A stretch of 64,000 bases of DNA from Photobacterium frigidiphilum (lineage in GTDB: Bacteria; Pseudomonadota; Gammaproteobacteria; Enterobacterales; Vibrionaceae). Shown piece by piece: positions 1 through 8,873 of this stretch. The stretch is taken from the NCBI RefSeq assembly GCF_003025615.1, contig NZ_PYMJ01000023.1, positions 32,782 through 96,781 of the forward strand, given 5' to 3'. The notes below the pieces were generated by a model. That model saw only the letters and a program-made list of their open reading frames with translations. It was not told where the DNA came from and did not search any database. Position 1 is the stretch's first letter. Each line of letters starts with the position of its first letter. A program made the position numbers and the translations under genes.

Positions 1-27
1 ATTTCTGAATATGGTGAAACTAGACGC

Positions 28-1125
28 TTATTTTTGTGCTAGATGCTGAGGTTTACTGATCAGGCGAGCAATCATTTTATTAATCGCGACCATCTGCGGC
101 GCATCTTTACTGTAGTAATTATACGGTGGAAGATTGTTGGTACTATAACCCCAGAAATCCCAACACCCATTGGGATTCATAGGGCTTAGCATTGATTTAT
201 TAACTTGAGGGAAGAGCACAACCATGCTGTTGGTATCTGCGACTTCTAAATAACCCGTTTCCTTTACATATTTTGTCCCTATTTCGGAGGCGCCTTGTTC
301 ACAGCCATGTACGGCGACATGAACTTTACATTGCTCTGCACGGCAATTTTCGGGTATATACACAAACGCGGTTTCGTCCATGCTTGTGAGTGGGCTGTCA
401 AAAAAGGCACTCTGATTAAACTCAATGAGTTCGCCGCTTAATTTCTTGGCTGCAGGGTTCTGGGCACCGTATATGTGTTCGAGAATACGCTGAGCCTGCG
501 GAATATCGCAATTATTGATAAACGGTTCTTGAGTTTTGTCGCACTGGGTGTCGTTTTTATCGGTGGTGATAAAGGCATGGCCTGCGTTAATTCGGTTGTT
601 GTACAGTATATGATCGTCACTCACTCCTAGTTTCTGGTAAAACTCGGCGGTGGTGTCTACAACGCCTGTCACGACGGTTTTATCACTTGCTCCAGAGAAG
701 ATATATACTTTGTCATCCTTCAGATTGTCTACGGCATCAATTTCATCGGAATCAGCTGTGTCTTTCGCAAGGTCGACCAAAAAATCACTGTCTGGGTACA
801 TTATTGACGGGCAGCCGACAATGCTGTTTTTACAGGGATTCATGCAGGTCGTTGTTGCGTTCAGAATTGGCGTAATAAACGGGTTGCTGAATGGATTGTT
901 ACCGGCACAGTTCCATGGGCCACCTGCGACTATACCTGCACCAACCAGATCTTTAGAGTAGGCGACATGGAATTGAGCCGCCATAAAAGCACCGGAGGAT
1001 AACCCAGATATGGAGGTTTCGTTTGGAAGAGCATTCAGTGCAGGAAGTTCTGTTTGTGTCGCAAGGACTGTGGTGCTAAGAGAAATAAACAATAGAGCAA
1101 TTGTGATTCTAAGTTCCTTTATCAT
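28..1125 (-). CDS. Secreted PHB-depolymerase-like esterase
   Basis: The 365-residue protein begins with a clear signal peptide (MIKELRITIALLFISLSTTVLA), so it is probably exported. A lipase-type nucleophile motif, GLSSGAFMA, lies near residue 41, and a later HAF segment (NAGHAFITT) could hold the catalytic His. Together these fit the alpha/beta-hydrolase family of poly(3-hydroxybutyrate) depolymerases. Several paired cysteines (around residues 73-105 and 195-208) suggest disulfides in the periplasm or outside the cell. The start is preceded by an AGGAGGCAAAC-like ribosome site. No PHB synthesis genes are nearby, so the natural substrate could be another polyester or short ester. The family assignment is good; the substrate is inferred. 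Confidence 0.75.
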   Translation of the reverse strand: MIKELRITIALLFISLSTTVLATQTELPALNALPNETSISGLSSGAFMAAQFHVAYSKDLVGAGIVAGGPWNCAGNNPFSNPFITPILNATTTCMNPCKNSIVGCPSIMYPDSDFLVDLAKDTADSDEIDAVDNLKDDKVYIFSGASDKTVVTGVVDTTAEFYQKLGVSDDHILYNNRINAGHAFITTDKNDTQCDKTQEPFINNCDIPQAQRILEHIYGAQNPAAKKLSGELIEFNQSAFFDSPLTSMDETAFVYIPENCRAEQCKVHVAVHGCEQGASEIGTKYVKETGYLEVADTNSMVVLFPQVNKSMLSPMNPNGCWDFWGYSTNNLPPYNYYSKDAPQMVAINKMIARLISKPQHLAQK

Positions 1126-1411
1126 GTTTGCCTCCTGGCAATTTATAATATTAACAATAGGTATCGGTTTTGTGTCCTTACAACATGGTGTTGAAACTAT
1201 GTGGCGTTAACACAAAGATTGCGTGACTTGAAAATGTTGTACACGCTCGGGTTGCCTGTGGGCAATATCCCGGGATGAGAATATGCACGTATAAAATAGG
1301 TTGCATCTTTGTTTGTGATTTACGAAAGAAGAATGCGGTTGAGGTATGATTTTCTGGTGTTTGAGTTATGGGCTTTGCAAGGAACATTAATGCAGGTCAA
1401 ATAAATCAGTA

Positions 1412-1440
1412 ACGGCCCTGAACCATTCAGGGCCGTTTCA
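1412..1440 (+). terminator. Rho-independent terminator-like hairpin
   Basis: A perfect 10-bp stem (ACGGCCCTGA / TCAGGGCCGT) with a 5-nt loop is followed by TTTCATT. No recognised gene ends here on the plus strand, so it may close a small unannotated transcript, or it may be the target next to which the following element inserted. Confidence 0.55.
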
Positions 1441-1643
1441 TTGTTTGCCCAGCAAAGCTGGCAAACCCGTTCACTTGAAAGATAGTGCAGTCACCCCGAC
1501 TAACGGGAAGACAATCCGAATGGCAAGGGCGTCACTGGCTAACGGTGGGGGCTGAAGGAAGCCATAGGAAGTTTACTGCTCTTGCCAAGTTGCCTATGAA
1601 CTTGGCAATACCCTGTTTGGAACGCAGGGATTACGGAACGGGA
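1441..1643 (+). mobile_element. Possible group II intron 5' (domain I) fragment
   Basis: This non-coding stretch sits between two terminator-like hairpins of nearly the same sequence. It is GC-richer than its surroundings and contains GACTAACGGG, TGGCTAACGGT and GCTGAAGGAAGCC, segments I associate with the structured 5' part of bacterial group II introns. No reverse-transcriptase frame or domain V follows, so it would be a truncated remnant. An alternative is a structured small RNA ending at the 1645-1679 terminator. The assignment is from memory of intron sequence style and is tentative. Confidence 0.35.
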
Positions 1644-1644
1644 A

Positions 1645-1679
1645 AACGGCTCTGAGTGTATGCTCAGGGCCGTTTTTTT
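1645..1679 (+). terminator. Rho-independent terminator
   Basis: A stem AACGGC-CTGAG / CTCAG-GCCGTT with one internal mismatch and a short loop is followed by a run of seven T. The first arm resembles the AACGGCTCTGA motifs near 5816 and 8710, so this is a recurrent terminator type in the genome. Confidence 0.6.
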
Positions 1680-1744
1680 ATGCGCGCGAAGTTATCATTT
1701 TAAATAGGCACGATTTTTTCTAACTCGGTATACGCCCTGAATAC

Positions 1745-1779
1745 AAAAAAAGGTCAGGGAAGCACTCACCTGACCTTTT
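1745..1779 (-). terminator. Terminator of the dicarboxylate carrier gene
   Basis: Read on the minus strand, AAAAGGTCAGG and CCTGACCTTTT form a perfect 11-bp stem around a 10-nt loop, ending in a T run. It lies 25 bases past the stop codon of the Dcu-type gene. Confidence 0.8.
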
Positions 1780-1803
1780 CTCATACCACAGCAGGGGTAG
1801 TGA

Positions 1804-3108
1804 TTAAATAAAGATACTTGAAAGGAAGAAGCCAACAGGTACAGCGCTCACAATTCCCAACGAACCCGGTAGGAAGAATGGGTGGTTGATGATCAGCGAG
1901 CCATTCCACCTCTTACTTAAGAATGATCCAGTGTCATCAGTCGCAATAGCAAAAGCCGTGGTTGGGTAGATGTTAGTCATATACAACGCACTAACAGCAA
2001 CAAAGCTAGCCAAGATAGTACCAGCATCTACACCTAAGGTAGCCGCAATTGGTACTAATAATGCGCTGGTAGCCCCCTGACTAAACAGCAGGGCACTCGT
2101 AGCGAAAAAGACGACTGCAAGTAATGCCGGATACTCGTTTAACACACTGCCCGCAACATCTTTAATTTCACCAATATGGGCACCAATGATGGTAGAACTT
2201 AGCCACACAATACCGAGAATAACAATCAAAGATTCAGCACCATCCCTAAAGATTGGGGCATGCTTAATTTCTGATAATTGCACCTTACATGTCATCGCCA
2301 TCAAGAATGAAATAAATAGCATTGTAATGACAATAATATCTTTAGATCCTAATGTGTGGCCAATCACTGATTTAAACATCAGCATGCAGACAATGAAGAT
2401 AACACCGGCTAGGAATAACATCACCGAACGTTTGGCTTCTGGGGTCGGCTCTGCATCTTTTTCTTCATCGGAACTAAAGTTAACTAGGCCTTTTTTCACG
2501 CGCTCTTGATAGATAGGGTCTTCAGCCAGCTCCACACCTTGCTTGCTGGCAACAAAGGCCGCAACCGCAGAGCCAACTAGTGCCGCAGGAAAGATCACAC
2601 AGAGGGCATCAAAAAAGTTTACGCCCATCTGCTCTACCACAACATACATAGCAGCTGTTGCACCAGATATAGGCGAGGCAGTAATCGCGATTTGTGACGC
2701 GACAACAGCCGAGCTTAACGGTTGGCTTGGGCGAACCCCATTCTCTTTGGCAACCTGTTGAATGACGTTTAAAACAGACATGGCGGTATAGCCAGTGCCT
2801 GCAAGGGTTGTTAATATAAAGGTCGTAGCAGGCGCGAGAATATTGATATACTTAGGGTTATTGCGCAACATTTTCTCTGCGCATTTAACCATGTACCCCA
2901 TACCGCCAGCTTGCTGCATTACAGATAAAGCAAGAATGACCGACATGATGATCAAAATAACAGAAACAGGTATATCTCCGGGAGATAGGCCCATTATATA
3001 GACGGCAATTACCATCCCTACACCACCAGCCAATCCGACACCTATACCACCCAAACGAGCGGCAAGTATGATACATCCCAACAATAAAATAATTTCCAGT
3101 AACAGCAT
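1804..3108 (-). CDS. Anaerobic C4-dicarboxylate transporter, DcuA/DcuB type
   Basis: This 434-residue inner-membrane protein has about ten or more hydrophobic segments. It matches the DcuA/DcuB family in length and in hallmark stretches: ARLGGIGVGLAGG near residue 17, NNPKYINILAP near 83, GTGYTAMS near 104 and SQIAITASPIS near 137. The family exchanges fumarate, malate, succinate or aspartate during anaerobic growth. A GAGGG ribosome site lies 7 bases before the ATG and a strong terminator follows, so it is probably transcribed alone. An anaerobic role would fit the TMAO-reductase-like gene at 5.9-8.6 kb. DcuA and DcuB cannot be told apart here. Confidence 0.85.
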   Translation of the reverse strand: MLLLEIILLLGCIILAARLGGIGVGLAGGVGMVIAVYIMGLSPGDIPVSVILIIMSVILALSVMQQAGGMGYMVKCAEKMLRNNPKYINILAPATTFILTTLAGTGYTAMSVLNVIQQVAKENGVRPSQPLSSAVVASQIAITASPISGATAAMYVVVEQMGVNFFDALCVIFPAALVGSAVAAFVASKQGVELAEDPIYQERVKKGLVNFSSDEEKDAEPTPEAKRSVMLFLAGVIFIVCMLMFKSVIGHTLGSKDIIVITMLFISFLMAMTCKVQLSEIKHAPIFRDGAESLIVILGIVWLSSTIIGAHIGEIKDVAGSVLNEYPALLAVVFFATSALLFSQGATSALLVPIAATLGVDAGTILASFVAVSALYMTNIYPTTAFAIATDDTGSFLSKRWNGSLIINHPFFLPGSLGIVSAVPVGFFLSSIFI

Positions 3109-3194
3109 AATAAATCCCTCAATTTTTTATATTTATATTGCGACATCAGTGTTGAACTGAATTGCAAATTAATTACGGGTAGACAGGCCTCAGA

Positions 3195-3221
3195 TAACAA
3201 ACCACGTCTGCTAGTTTGTTA
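3195..3221. promoter_or_regulatory. Inverted repeat upstream of the Dcu-type gene (possible operator)
   Basis: TAACAAAC at 3195-3202 and GTTTGTTA at 3214-3221 are perfect inverted copies 11 bases apart. The location fits an operator for a dimeric regulator, but no known site (FNR, CRP) is matched, and the arms could also be a chance palindrome in AT-rich DNA. Confidence 0.3.
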
Positions 3222-3917
3222 ACACTGATAAAAATTGTTCGGTTCAGCCTTTTTTAGAAAGTATTTCTTTATGAAAACTCAACGAGCAGTTGAATTACTG
3301 ACCTCCGCATCTTGTTCACAAATAAGAAAACACTCTAACAAGTTGAATATTTATTAAATTCCAAGCAGTCAAAACCCACAAACAGTTCTAGTCTTTCTTG
3401 TTTTTCCTTATGGCGGAGTTTTAATATCTAATTGTTATTAATGGGTATTTCCATGGTCCCCATACCATATAATTTAGATAGGTTAATAAGTTAAACCATC
3501 ATAAGAAAACCAACTTTATTATTCACAATAATCATTCGGCCTGTGAATTTATAAAGACTCTACTTAGCTTTCCATTGTGTTTGAAATGCCTAAATCAATT
3601 CTGTTATGCGGAAACAGCATCATCATAATCTATATTTGATCACAGAATATTTTGCACGATCATGGCTGGTAACTAAATGCACACTATTGGCTCACCATTT
3701 ATTAACCAAAATATAGCTAACCCAACAAAAGCAAACTCAAAAACCAACAGAAAGAGGCAGTCTTTCATAAAGTAAAAAATAACAATTTGGCTATTAATTA
3801 GATTAAGCGATGATTTGTAATACATGAAACACCTACATTAATCACAAAATAGAATCTGATTACCATGGCTCTAATGTAATGAACAATTTCACTCCATAAC
3901 ATACCGCGAGGCTATGA

Positions 3918-3951
3918 GGTTTTGTCGCAAACTGGAGTGCTGAGTTATGAT
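3918..3951. repeat. Dispersed 34-bp repeat, copy 1
   Basis: The segment beginning GGTTTTGTCGCAAAC and ending GAGTTATGAT recurs at 27931-27964 with one mismatch. Both copies are intergenic. The style resembles the end of an insertion sequence, but no transposase lies beside either copy. Confidence 0.55.
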
Positions 3952-3976
3952 CTCCTCTGCTCTCATTTCTTATACC

Positions 3977-4795
3977 TTAAACAAAAAACGACTGATACTG
4001 CTTGGGTGTAATGGCTGTACGTTTTTTAAAATGACGTTGAAAGTGTGCTTGGTCGGCAAAACCTAGTTGTCCTGATGCATCTGTTAAGGTGTTGCCTGCT
4101 TTGAGCAGGACCTTTGCTTGTTTTATTCGCTCATCCAATTGCAACGCATGGGGTGGCATGCCATAAATCGTATTAAACTGTCGAATGAGATGGTAACGGC
4201 TTAGACCTGCTTCTTTTGCTAAATCACTTAACGTGTGATTACTCTCTAGTTGGTCAAGTAATTTCTCATGAACTCGCTTTATATCGGGTGAGGCCTGTTT
4301 TTCAGTCTTTGGGAAAGCGATCTTATTTTGCCCAAAATATCGGGCTAAATACTGAATGAAGATACTTTCTGATAGTAGAGGGTTCGGTTCATTCATTAAA
4401 GTATCGAACAGGACATTAAATTCGCGGTATAGGTTAGGATCTATTTCATAGCGGTTTGAAAAGGGGAGATAATCGATATTATAATTATTGAGCATTTCAG
4501 ATTGAAGAGTCCCGATCCAATGTGTATCAATAAATAACATTCGATAAGACCAATCATCAGCGTCGGGATTACAGCAATGAATATCACCTGGGTTTATGGT
4601 GACTGTGTTTGTCGCCTCGATACGGTTTCTTTTATTTAAGTTCTTATAATTGGCAGAGCCACGGTCGATGACACCAAGCGAAAATTCATCATGAGAATGC
4701 GCTTGGTAACAAGCGGCTGACTTTGAGGCTTTGCGGATCTCCACAAAAGGTAAGGTTTCGCATTGTATTAGAAAAACGGTGTCGTCTTGCTTCAT
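3977..4795 (-). CDS. AraC-family transcriptional regulator
   Basis: The protein (272 residues from the chosen start) has an N-terminal cupin-like sensor half, including a QAHSHDEFSLG segment typical of AraC arm domains. The C-terminal double helix-turn-helix includes LSDLAKEAGLSRYHLIRQF and the second helix region FADQAHFQRHFKKRTAITPKQY. The start at 4795 is preferred because AAGGAAG lies 6 bases upstream; an upstream in-frame start would overlap the LysE-type gene. It follows that exporter by 10 bases on the same strand, so the two probably form an operon in which the regulator senses the exported amino acid or a related compound. The inducer is unknown. Confidence 0.85.
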   Translation of the reverse strand: MKQDDTVFLIQCETLPFVEIRKASKSAACYQAHSHDEFSLGVIDRGSANYKNLNKRNRIEATNTVTINPGDIHCCNPDADDWSYRMLFIDTHWIGTLQSEMLNNYNIDYLPFSNRYEIDPNLYREFNVLFDTLMNEPNPLLSESIFIQYLARYFGQNKIAFPKTEKQASPDIKRVHEKLLDQLESNHTLSDLAKEAGLSRYHLIRQFNTIYGMPPHALQLDERIKQAKVLLKAGNTLTDASGQLGFADQAHFQRHFKKRTAITPKQYQSFFV

Positions 4796-4805
4796 TGCTA
4801 CTTCC

Positions 4806-5411
4806 TTAATATCCCCAAAACATGTGCACCACTGTCCCACCTAAAAGTAATCCCATCGCAATATTAAAAGTGACTTGTCGTTTTGTGGTGGATAAATAAC
4901 GCCCAATGTAATTCCCTGCTGCTGCCCATGCAGAAACACCTAAAAAGCATACCACAAAGGAGATGGCGCAAAAGATGACTAAGTACAGCATAGTGGGTGA
5001 GTGCTTCAATACAAATAAGCTTACGCCAGACATCGCGACCAGCCATGCTTTTGGGTTTAGCCCTTGAGATAAGACCCCTTCAAAAAAAGTAGGATGAGCC
5101 GCACTTTTTAAGTGTTCGGAATTTTCAATACCAACGGAAGTCGCAATTTTAAAAGCCATATAAAGCAAAAACACACTGCCAAATGCCGTAAGCCATCCTG
5201 TCATTTCAGGTAGCATTTTTAATGCTTGTTCTAGCCCTAGCCCACAAAGAAATACGATAAAGGTATAAGCGAATGTAGCACCAAGAACATGAAATACGGC
5301 TTTTTTATACCCAAATTGTGCCCCAGCACTGGCTGCGATGATATTGACGGGCCCTGGTGATACCGCACCCACAAAAGCAAATACCGACATAGAGAGTAAA
5401 ACTGACTGCAT
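4806..5411 (-). CDS. LysE/RhtB-family amino-acid exporter
   Basis: The 201-residue inner-membrane protein has about six hydrophobic segments and the family signature near its N-terminus, GAVSPGPVNIIAASAGAQFG. LysE/RhtB proteins export amino acids or homoserine lactone-like compounds. A GGAG ribosome site precedes the ATG. The AraC-type regulator gene follows 10 bases downstream, an arrangement common for substrate-induced exporters. The substrate cannot be read from the sequence. Confidence 0.85.
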   Translation of the reverse strand: MQSVLLSMSVFAFVGAVSPGPVNIIAASAGAQFGYKKAVFHVLGATFAYTFIVFLCGLGLEQALKMLPEMTGWLTAFGSVFLLYMAFKIATSVGIENSEHLKSAAHPTFFEGVLSQGLNPKAWLVAMSGVSLFVLKHSPTMLYLVIFCAISFVVCFLGVSAWAAAGNYIGRYLSTTKRQVTFNIAMGLLLGGTVVHMFWGY

Positions 5412-5527
5412 GATGACTCCGAATTTAACCTGATGGTTATCAGCCTAAATGGGGCTGTATTGTGAGTATTGAACGAAATTGCTCTATCCTGCAGTTACTT
5501 CAAGCAAACTGGGTATAAATTGGCTTA

Positions 5528-5752
5528 ATGGAGTACGATAATCAATATTACGCAAGTCATCGTTATGTCTATGCATTTATTGACAACCCAAAAGGATTTT
5601 ACGTGGTTAACCTTCGAGAAATGCGTGTGGATGAGTATCCCGCTTACTGCGGCTATTTCATTGCTTACCATAACCAACGAGCACTCGCGCTGTATCAAGC
5701 CGTTGGGTTTACAATCTCGGGCTACAATATGTCAAAAAATATAAGCATGTAA
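5528..5752 (+). pseudogene. GNAT acetyltransferase C-terminal remnant
   Basis: Only 74 codons are open, about half the usual GNAT length. The C-terminal part carries the acetyl-CoA-binding motif B pattern HNQRALALYQAVGF, and an in-frame stop lies just upstream of the ATG. The N-terminal acetyltransferase strands are missing. It is therefore most likely a truncated GNAT gene; expression of a short peptide cannot be excluded. Confidence 0.55.
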
Positions 5753-5815
5753 TTACGTGTTCTTTTAACCCGATATTATATCGCCCAAGATGACTCGTTG
5801 TCTGATTTTGAAAAA

Positions 5816-5845
5816 ACGGCTCTGAGGGTATGTTCAGAGCCTTTC
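5816..5845 (+). terminator. Terminator-like hairpin with TTTC microsatellite
   Basis: GGCTCTGA and TCAGAGCC form a perfect 8-bp stem with an 8-nt loop, followed by CTTTCTTTCTTTC repeats to about 5863. The stem arm shares AACGGCTCTGA with the hairpin at 1645. It lies 32 bases from the 3' end of the molybdoenzyme gene and may terminate the plus-strand GNAT remnant transcript. Confidence 0.5.
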
Positions 5846-5876
5846 TTTCTTTCTTTCTTTCTCTTGGTATTAGAAG

Positions 5877-8561
5877 TTAGAGGCTGCTTACTTTAGATCC
5901 ATCTTTGCTGTCTTTTGCGTTTTCCTCAAGAAAGTCCATTACTTGCTTTCTCTCTGCGGGGTTTAACCCTGCCCGAGGGAACATACTTTTGGTAATGCCT
6001 TGCCATTGTACTTTGGTGTATTGACGGGGATCTTTTGCTGAATGACACATGGTGCAACGTTGATAAAAAAGCTGCTCCCCAGCACTTTGCTTAACATCAT
6101 TTAGCTTTATTTGATCGACAGCAAGAGTGATATCAAGCTTGGCAATCTCAGTGCCGCTGTCTAAAGCTAATATTTGTGGCGGTTCAAACGCTAAGTTAGA
6201 TGATTCTGAGTCTCGACAGCGTTGAATATACGCTAAACAGGTATTTGCACTGTTGGCTTGGCTCAACTCACTGGAAGCATTGCTAGAGGTTAAAACATTA
6301 ATCGCCCCGCTGTTACAACGTCCCTGACTGTCAAATTGTAACCACGCGCCTTCTTCTAGGCTGATCACCCCTGGCATGATCTTTTTAGACACTTTTGCGC
6401 CTGCAATAAGTCGTCCCCGATCATTAAAGATCTCTACTAGCTGACCAGAACGGATCCCATGTTTTTCTGCATCTTGATCATTGATCAGTACGTACTGTCT
6501 TCCTTGTACATCTTCACGTTTACGTACATCTGCATTGGCCATTTGCGAGTGTAAACGCATATATGGATGAGGGCTAACAACATGCACGGCATTGGTTTTT
6601 GCATTACCAAGGTATTCAAACGGTTCAATGAAGGTTGGCATGGGTGGGCAATCTTTCACTTCAAAATCAGCAATGTCTTGGCAGAACAGCTCAATTTTTC
6701 CTGATGTGGTATGAAGTGGAAATTGTTCAGGATCTTGATAGAAATCCCCATGCCTTACCCAGTCATTGGCAGATTCAGCGATAGGGAGGTGCGCGACACC
6801 TTGTTGCCAAAAGTCTTCAAATGGCAAGGTTGCTGATGAGGCTTTATAAGCACGTTTTAAAATATCATTGAAGGCTAAACCATCGGTAAATTGTTCTTCG
6901 ACACCAAACATTTTTGAGAGACGGCGGAAAATCTCAAAGTCATCCAAGCTTTCACCGTAAGGTTGGATTACTTGGCGCATCGCATAGATTTTATCGTTAC
7001 TGTATGTGCCGCCAGAAGAGAGGTCATCACGTTCTAGTGAACTCGTTGCAGGCAGTACGATGTCAGCATAGCGGGAAGAAGCACACCACCATGGATCTTG
7101 GCAAATAAAGGTATCGACCTTTTGGTTTAATGCAGCAATCAACTCATTGGTATTTTGTTGATGTGATAAGAGATTATTGCCTGCGTTATAGATGACTTTA
7201 ATGTCAGGGTAGGTATATTCGATGCCGTCACGGGTAAAGCGTTTACCTGGGTTATTTAACATTTCAGAGATACGCGATGCAGGGCAAACTTTACCTACCG
7301 GATTTTTGCCCTGTGATAAACCAACAGGCAATGCTTTACCTGATTGAGGCATACCGCCGTTACCATAGTGCCAGCTAAAACCAACCCCCTCACCAGGTTT
7401 GCCTATTTTTCCCAGCATAGCTGCAAAATTAATGATCGCCCAATGAACCATTTCCCCATGATCAGCCCGTTGAAGTGACCAACCTGCGGCAAACTGTGTT
7501 TTTTTGTTTGCGAATAGCTCTGCCATTTCTTTGATCTTTTCAGCAGAAATACCAGTGATTTTCTCTGCCCATTGTGGTGACTTCACAACCCCATCATTTT
7601 TGCCCATCAGATGGTCAATATATTTATCGGCACCCACGGTATAGCGTGCTAAATACGTTGGGTCATACAGTTCTTTTTCATAGGCATATTGCGCCATGGC
7701 AAGAAATAGGGCGGTATCGGTATTAGGTACTATTTTTACCCAGTCAGCATCCAGTTCATCATCGGTACGGGTACGCTGTGGGTTGATCGAAATAAATTTA
7801 ATGCCTTTCTCTGCAAACTGTTTCCAGCGAGGGTACATTTGATGATCTGCGACGCGAAATTCAATGCGGTTATTTTTCCAAGGGTCACAACCGATGAGTA
7901 CAAATACTTCGGTATGCTTTTCAATAACAGGCCATGCGGTTTGTGGTGAGTAGACTTCCATATCACCAATAACATGAGGCAAGATAACTTGAGATGCGCC
8001 GCCAGAGTAATCGCCCGTTGTTGTACTTTGCCCACCGATTAAATTAAAGAAACGCCCCTGCAATACTTGAGGTCGCATTAAACCTGCATGAGACCAACCC
8101 CCATAAGAGCTACTAAAAATAGCGTCATTTCCAAACTCTTTGGCTGTGGTTTGAATGCTATCGGCCACAAGGGATAAAGCCGTTTCCCAGCTGACTCGTA
8201 CAAAAGGTTCTTTCCCGCGTAAATGGGGCTTATTGTCACCTTTCGGATCGGCAAGGTAAGACTGTCTTACCATGGGATATTTAACCCGAGTTTTATCATA
8301 GACACGGCTCAGAAGGCCTTCGGTCAACATTTCAGTTGGCATCGCATCCAGTTCTTTACGGGGCTGAACACCAATTAAAATACCGTCTTTAACTATCGCG
8401 TTAAAAGGCCCCCAGTGACTTGCGTGCGGAATCACATCAACATCATCGTCAGCAAAAATTTTCGATGCTGGAAAGATCGCTAAACCACCCGCTGCGGCAA
8501 CAGCTGTGGCAATAGAGGTTTTTAATAAGGTACGACGAGAAATAGCCATTATCATTTTCAT
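5877..8561 (-). CDS. TorA/DMSO-reductase-like molybdoenzyme fused to a cytochrome c motif
   Basis: The 894-residue protein starts with a twin-arginine signal (SRRTLLK, residues 8-14, then a hydrophobic stretch to SKIFA), so the folded enzyme is exported to the periplasm. The body is the molybdopterin-guanine-dinucleotide S/N-oxide reductase family: YGGWSHAG, GDYSGGASQVILPHV (the Ser at the position that ligates molybdenum in TorA), ENPMK-equivalent CDPWKNNRIEF, and the late HPYMRLHSQ segment. TorA is about 830-850 residues; here an extra C-terminal tail holds one haem c motif, RCTMCHSAKDP, in a short cytochrome-like domain. It probably reduces TMAO, DMSO or a related oxide. No torC or napC-type quinol oxidase gene is adjacent, so the electron donor is unknown. 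Confidence 0.8.
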   Translation of the reverse strand: MKMIMAISRRTLLKTSIATAVAAAGGLAIFPASKIFADDDVDVIPHASHWGPFNAIVKDGILIGVQPRKELDAMPTEMLTEGLLSRVYDKTRVKYPMVRQSYLADPKGDNKPHLRGKEPFVRVSWETALSLVADSIQTTAKEFGNDAIFSSSYGGWSHAGLMRPQVLQGRFFNLIGGQSTTTGDYSGGASQVILPHVIGDMEVYSPQTAWPVIEKHTEVFVLIGCDPWKNNRIEFRVADHQMYPRWKQFAEKGIKFISINPQRTRTDDELDADWVKIVPNTDTALFLAMAQYAYEKELYDPTYLARYTVGADKYIDHLMGKNDGVVKSPQWAEKITGISAEKIKEMAELFANKKTQFAAGWSLQRADHGEMVHWAIINFAAMLGKIGKPGEGVGFSWHYGNGGMPQSGKALPVGLSQGKNPVGKVCPASRISEMLNNPGKRFTRDGIEYTYPDIKVIYNAGNNLLSHQQNTNELIAALNQKVDTFICQDPWWCASSRYADIVLPATSSLERDDLSSGGTYSNDKIYAMRQVIQPYGESLDDFEIFRRLSKMFGVEEQFTDGLAFNDILKRAYKASSATLPFEDFWQQGVAHLPIAESANDWVRHGDFYQDPEQFPLHTTSGKIELFCQDIADFEVKDCPPMPTFIEPFEYLGNAKTNAVHVVSPHPYMRLHSQMANADVRKREDVQGRQYVLINDQDAEKHGIRSGQLVEIFNDRGRLIAGAKVSKKIMPGVISLEEGAWLQFDSQGRCNSGAINVLTSSNASSELSQANSANTCLAYIQRCRDSESSNLAFEPPQILALDSGTEIAKLDITLAVDQIKLNDVKQSAGEQLFYQRCTMCHSAKDPRQYTKVQWQGITKSMFPRAGLNPAERKQVMDFLEENAKDSKDGSKVSSL

Positions 8562-8873
8562 TTTTGTTAGTTGTGACTACGATACTAACCCTATAAAGAG
8601 GTATTTTAAATATACATTTAATCAATTTTATATTTAAGAAAGGTAATCTATACACATGAAAGTATTATTAAAGAGGGGAAATGTGGATGCCTTCACTGAC
8701 AGTTTAAAGAAAACGGCTCTGATGCCGAATAACAGAACATCGACCTGCTGAAAGTGTTTTATTCACAATGTATCTGTAAATCTGCTTTTGAATGGCAGTA
8801 AGTATCCGTATTGTGAGAATGAAGTTCCTGACCAATATTGCTAAGTTATAAAGAGAATGCTGATTGATAGCCG
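8562..8873. other. Intergenic region
   Basis: About 310 bases between two minus-strand genes. It should carry the promoter of the molybdoenzyme gene. It includes one AAAACGGCTCTGA copy at about 8708-8720 without a matching second arm, perhaps a decayed terminator. Nothing else was recognised. Confidence 0.4.

Larger units (their letters stand above)
3109..3976. other. Long AT-rich intergenic region
   Basis: About 870 bases without a credible gene. It should hold the promoter of the Dcu-type gene. Visible structure: an 8-bp inverted repeat TAACAAAC / GTTTGTTA at 3195-3221, about 87 bases upstream of that start codon, and at its far end one copy of a 34-bp dispersed repeat (3918-3951). Confidence 0.5.

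Noticed and set aside
1178..1387. 69-codon minus-strand frame upstream of the esterase gene
   Set aside because: No ribosome site, odd composition, no family resemblance; it crosses a probable promoter region.
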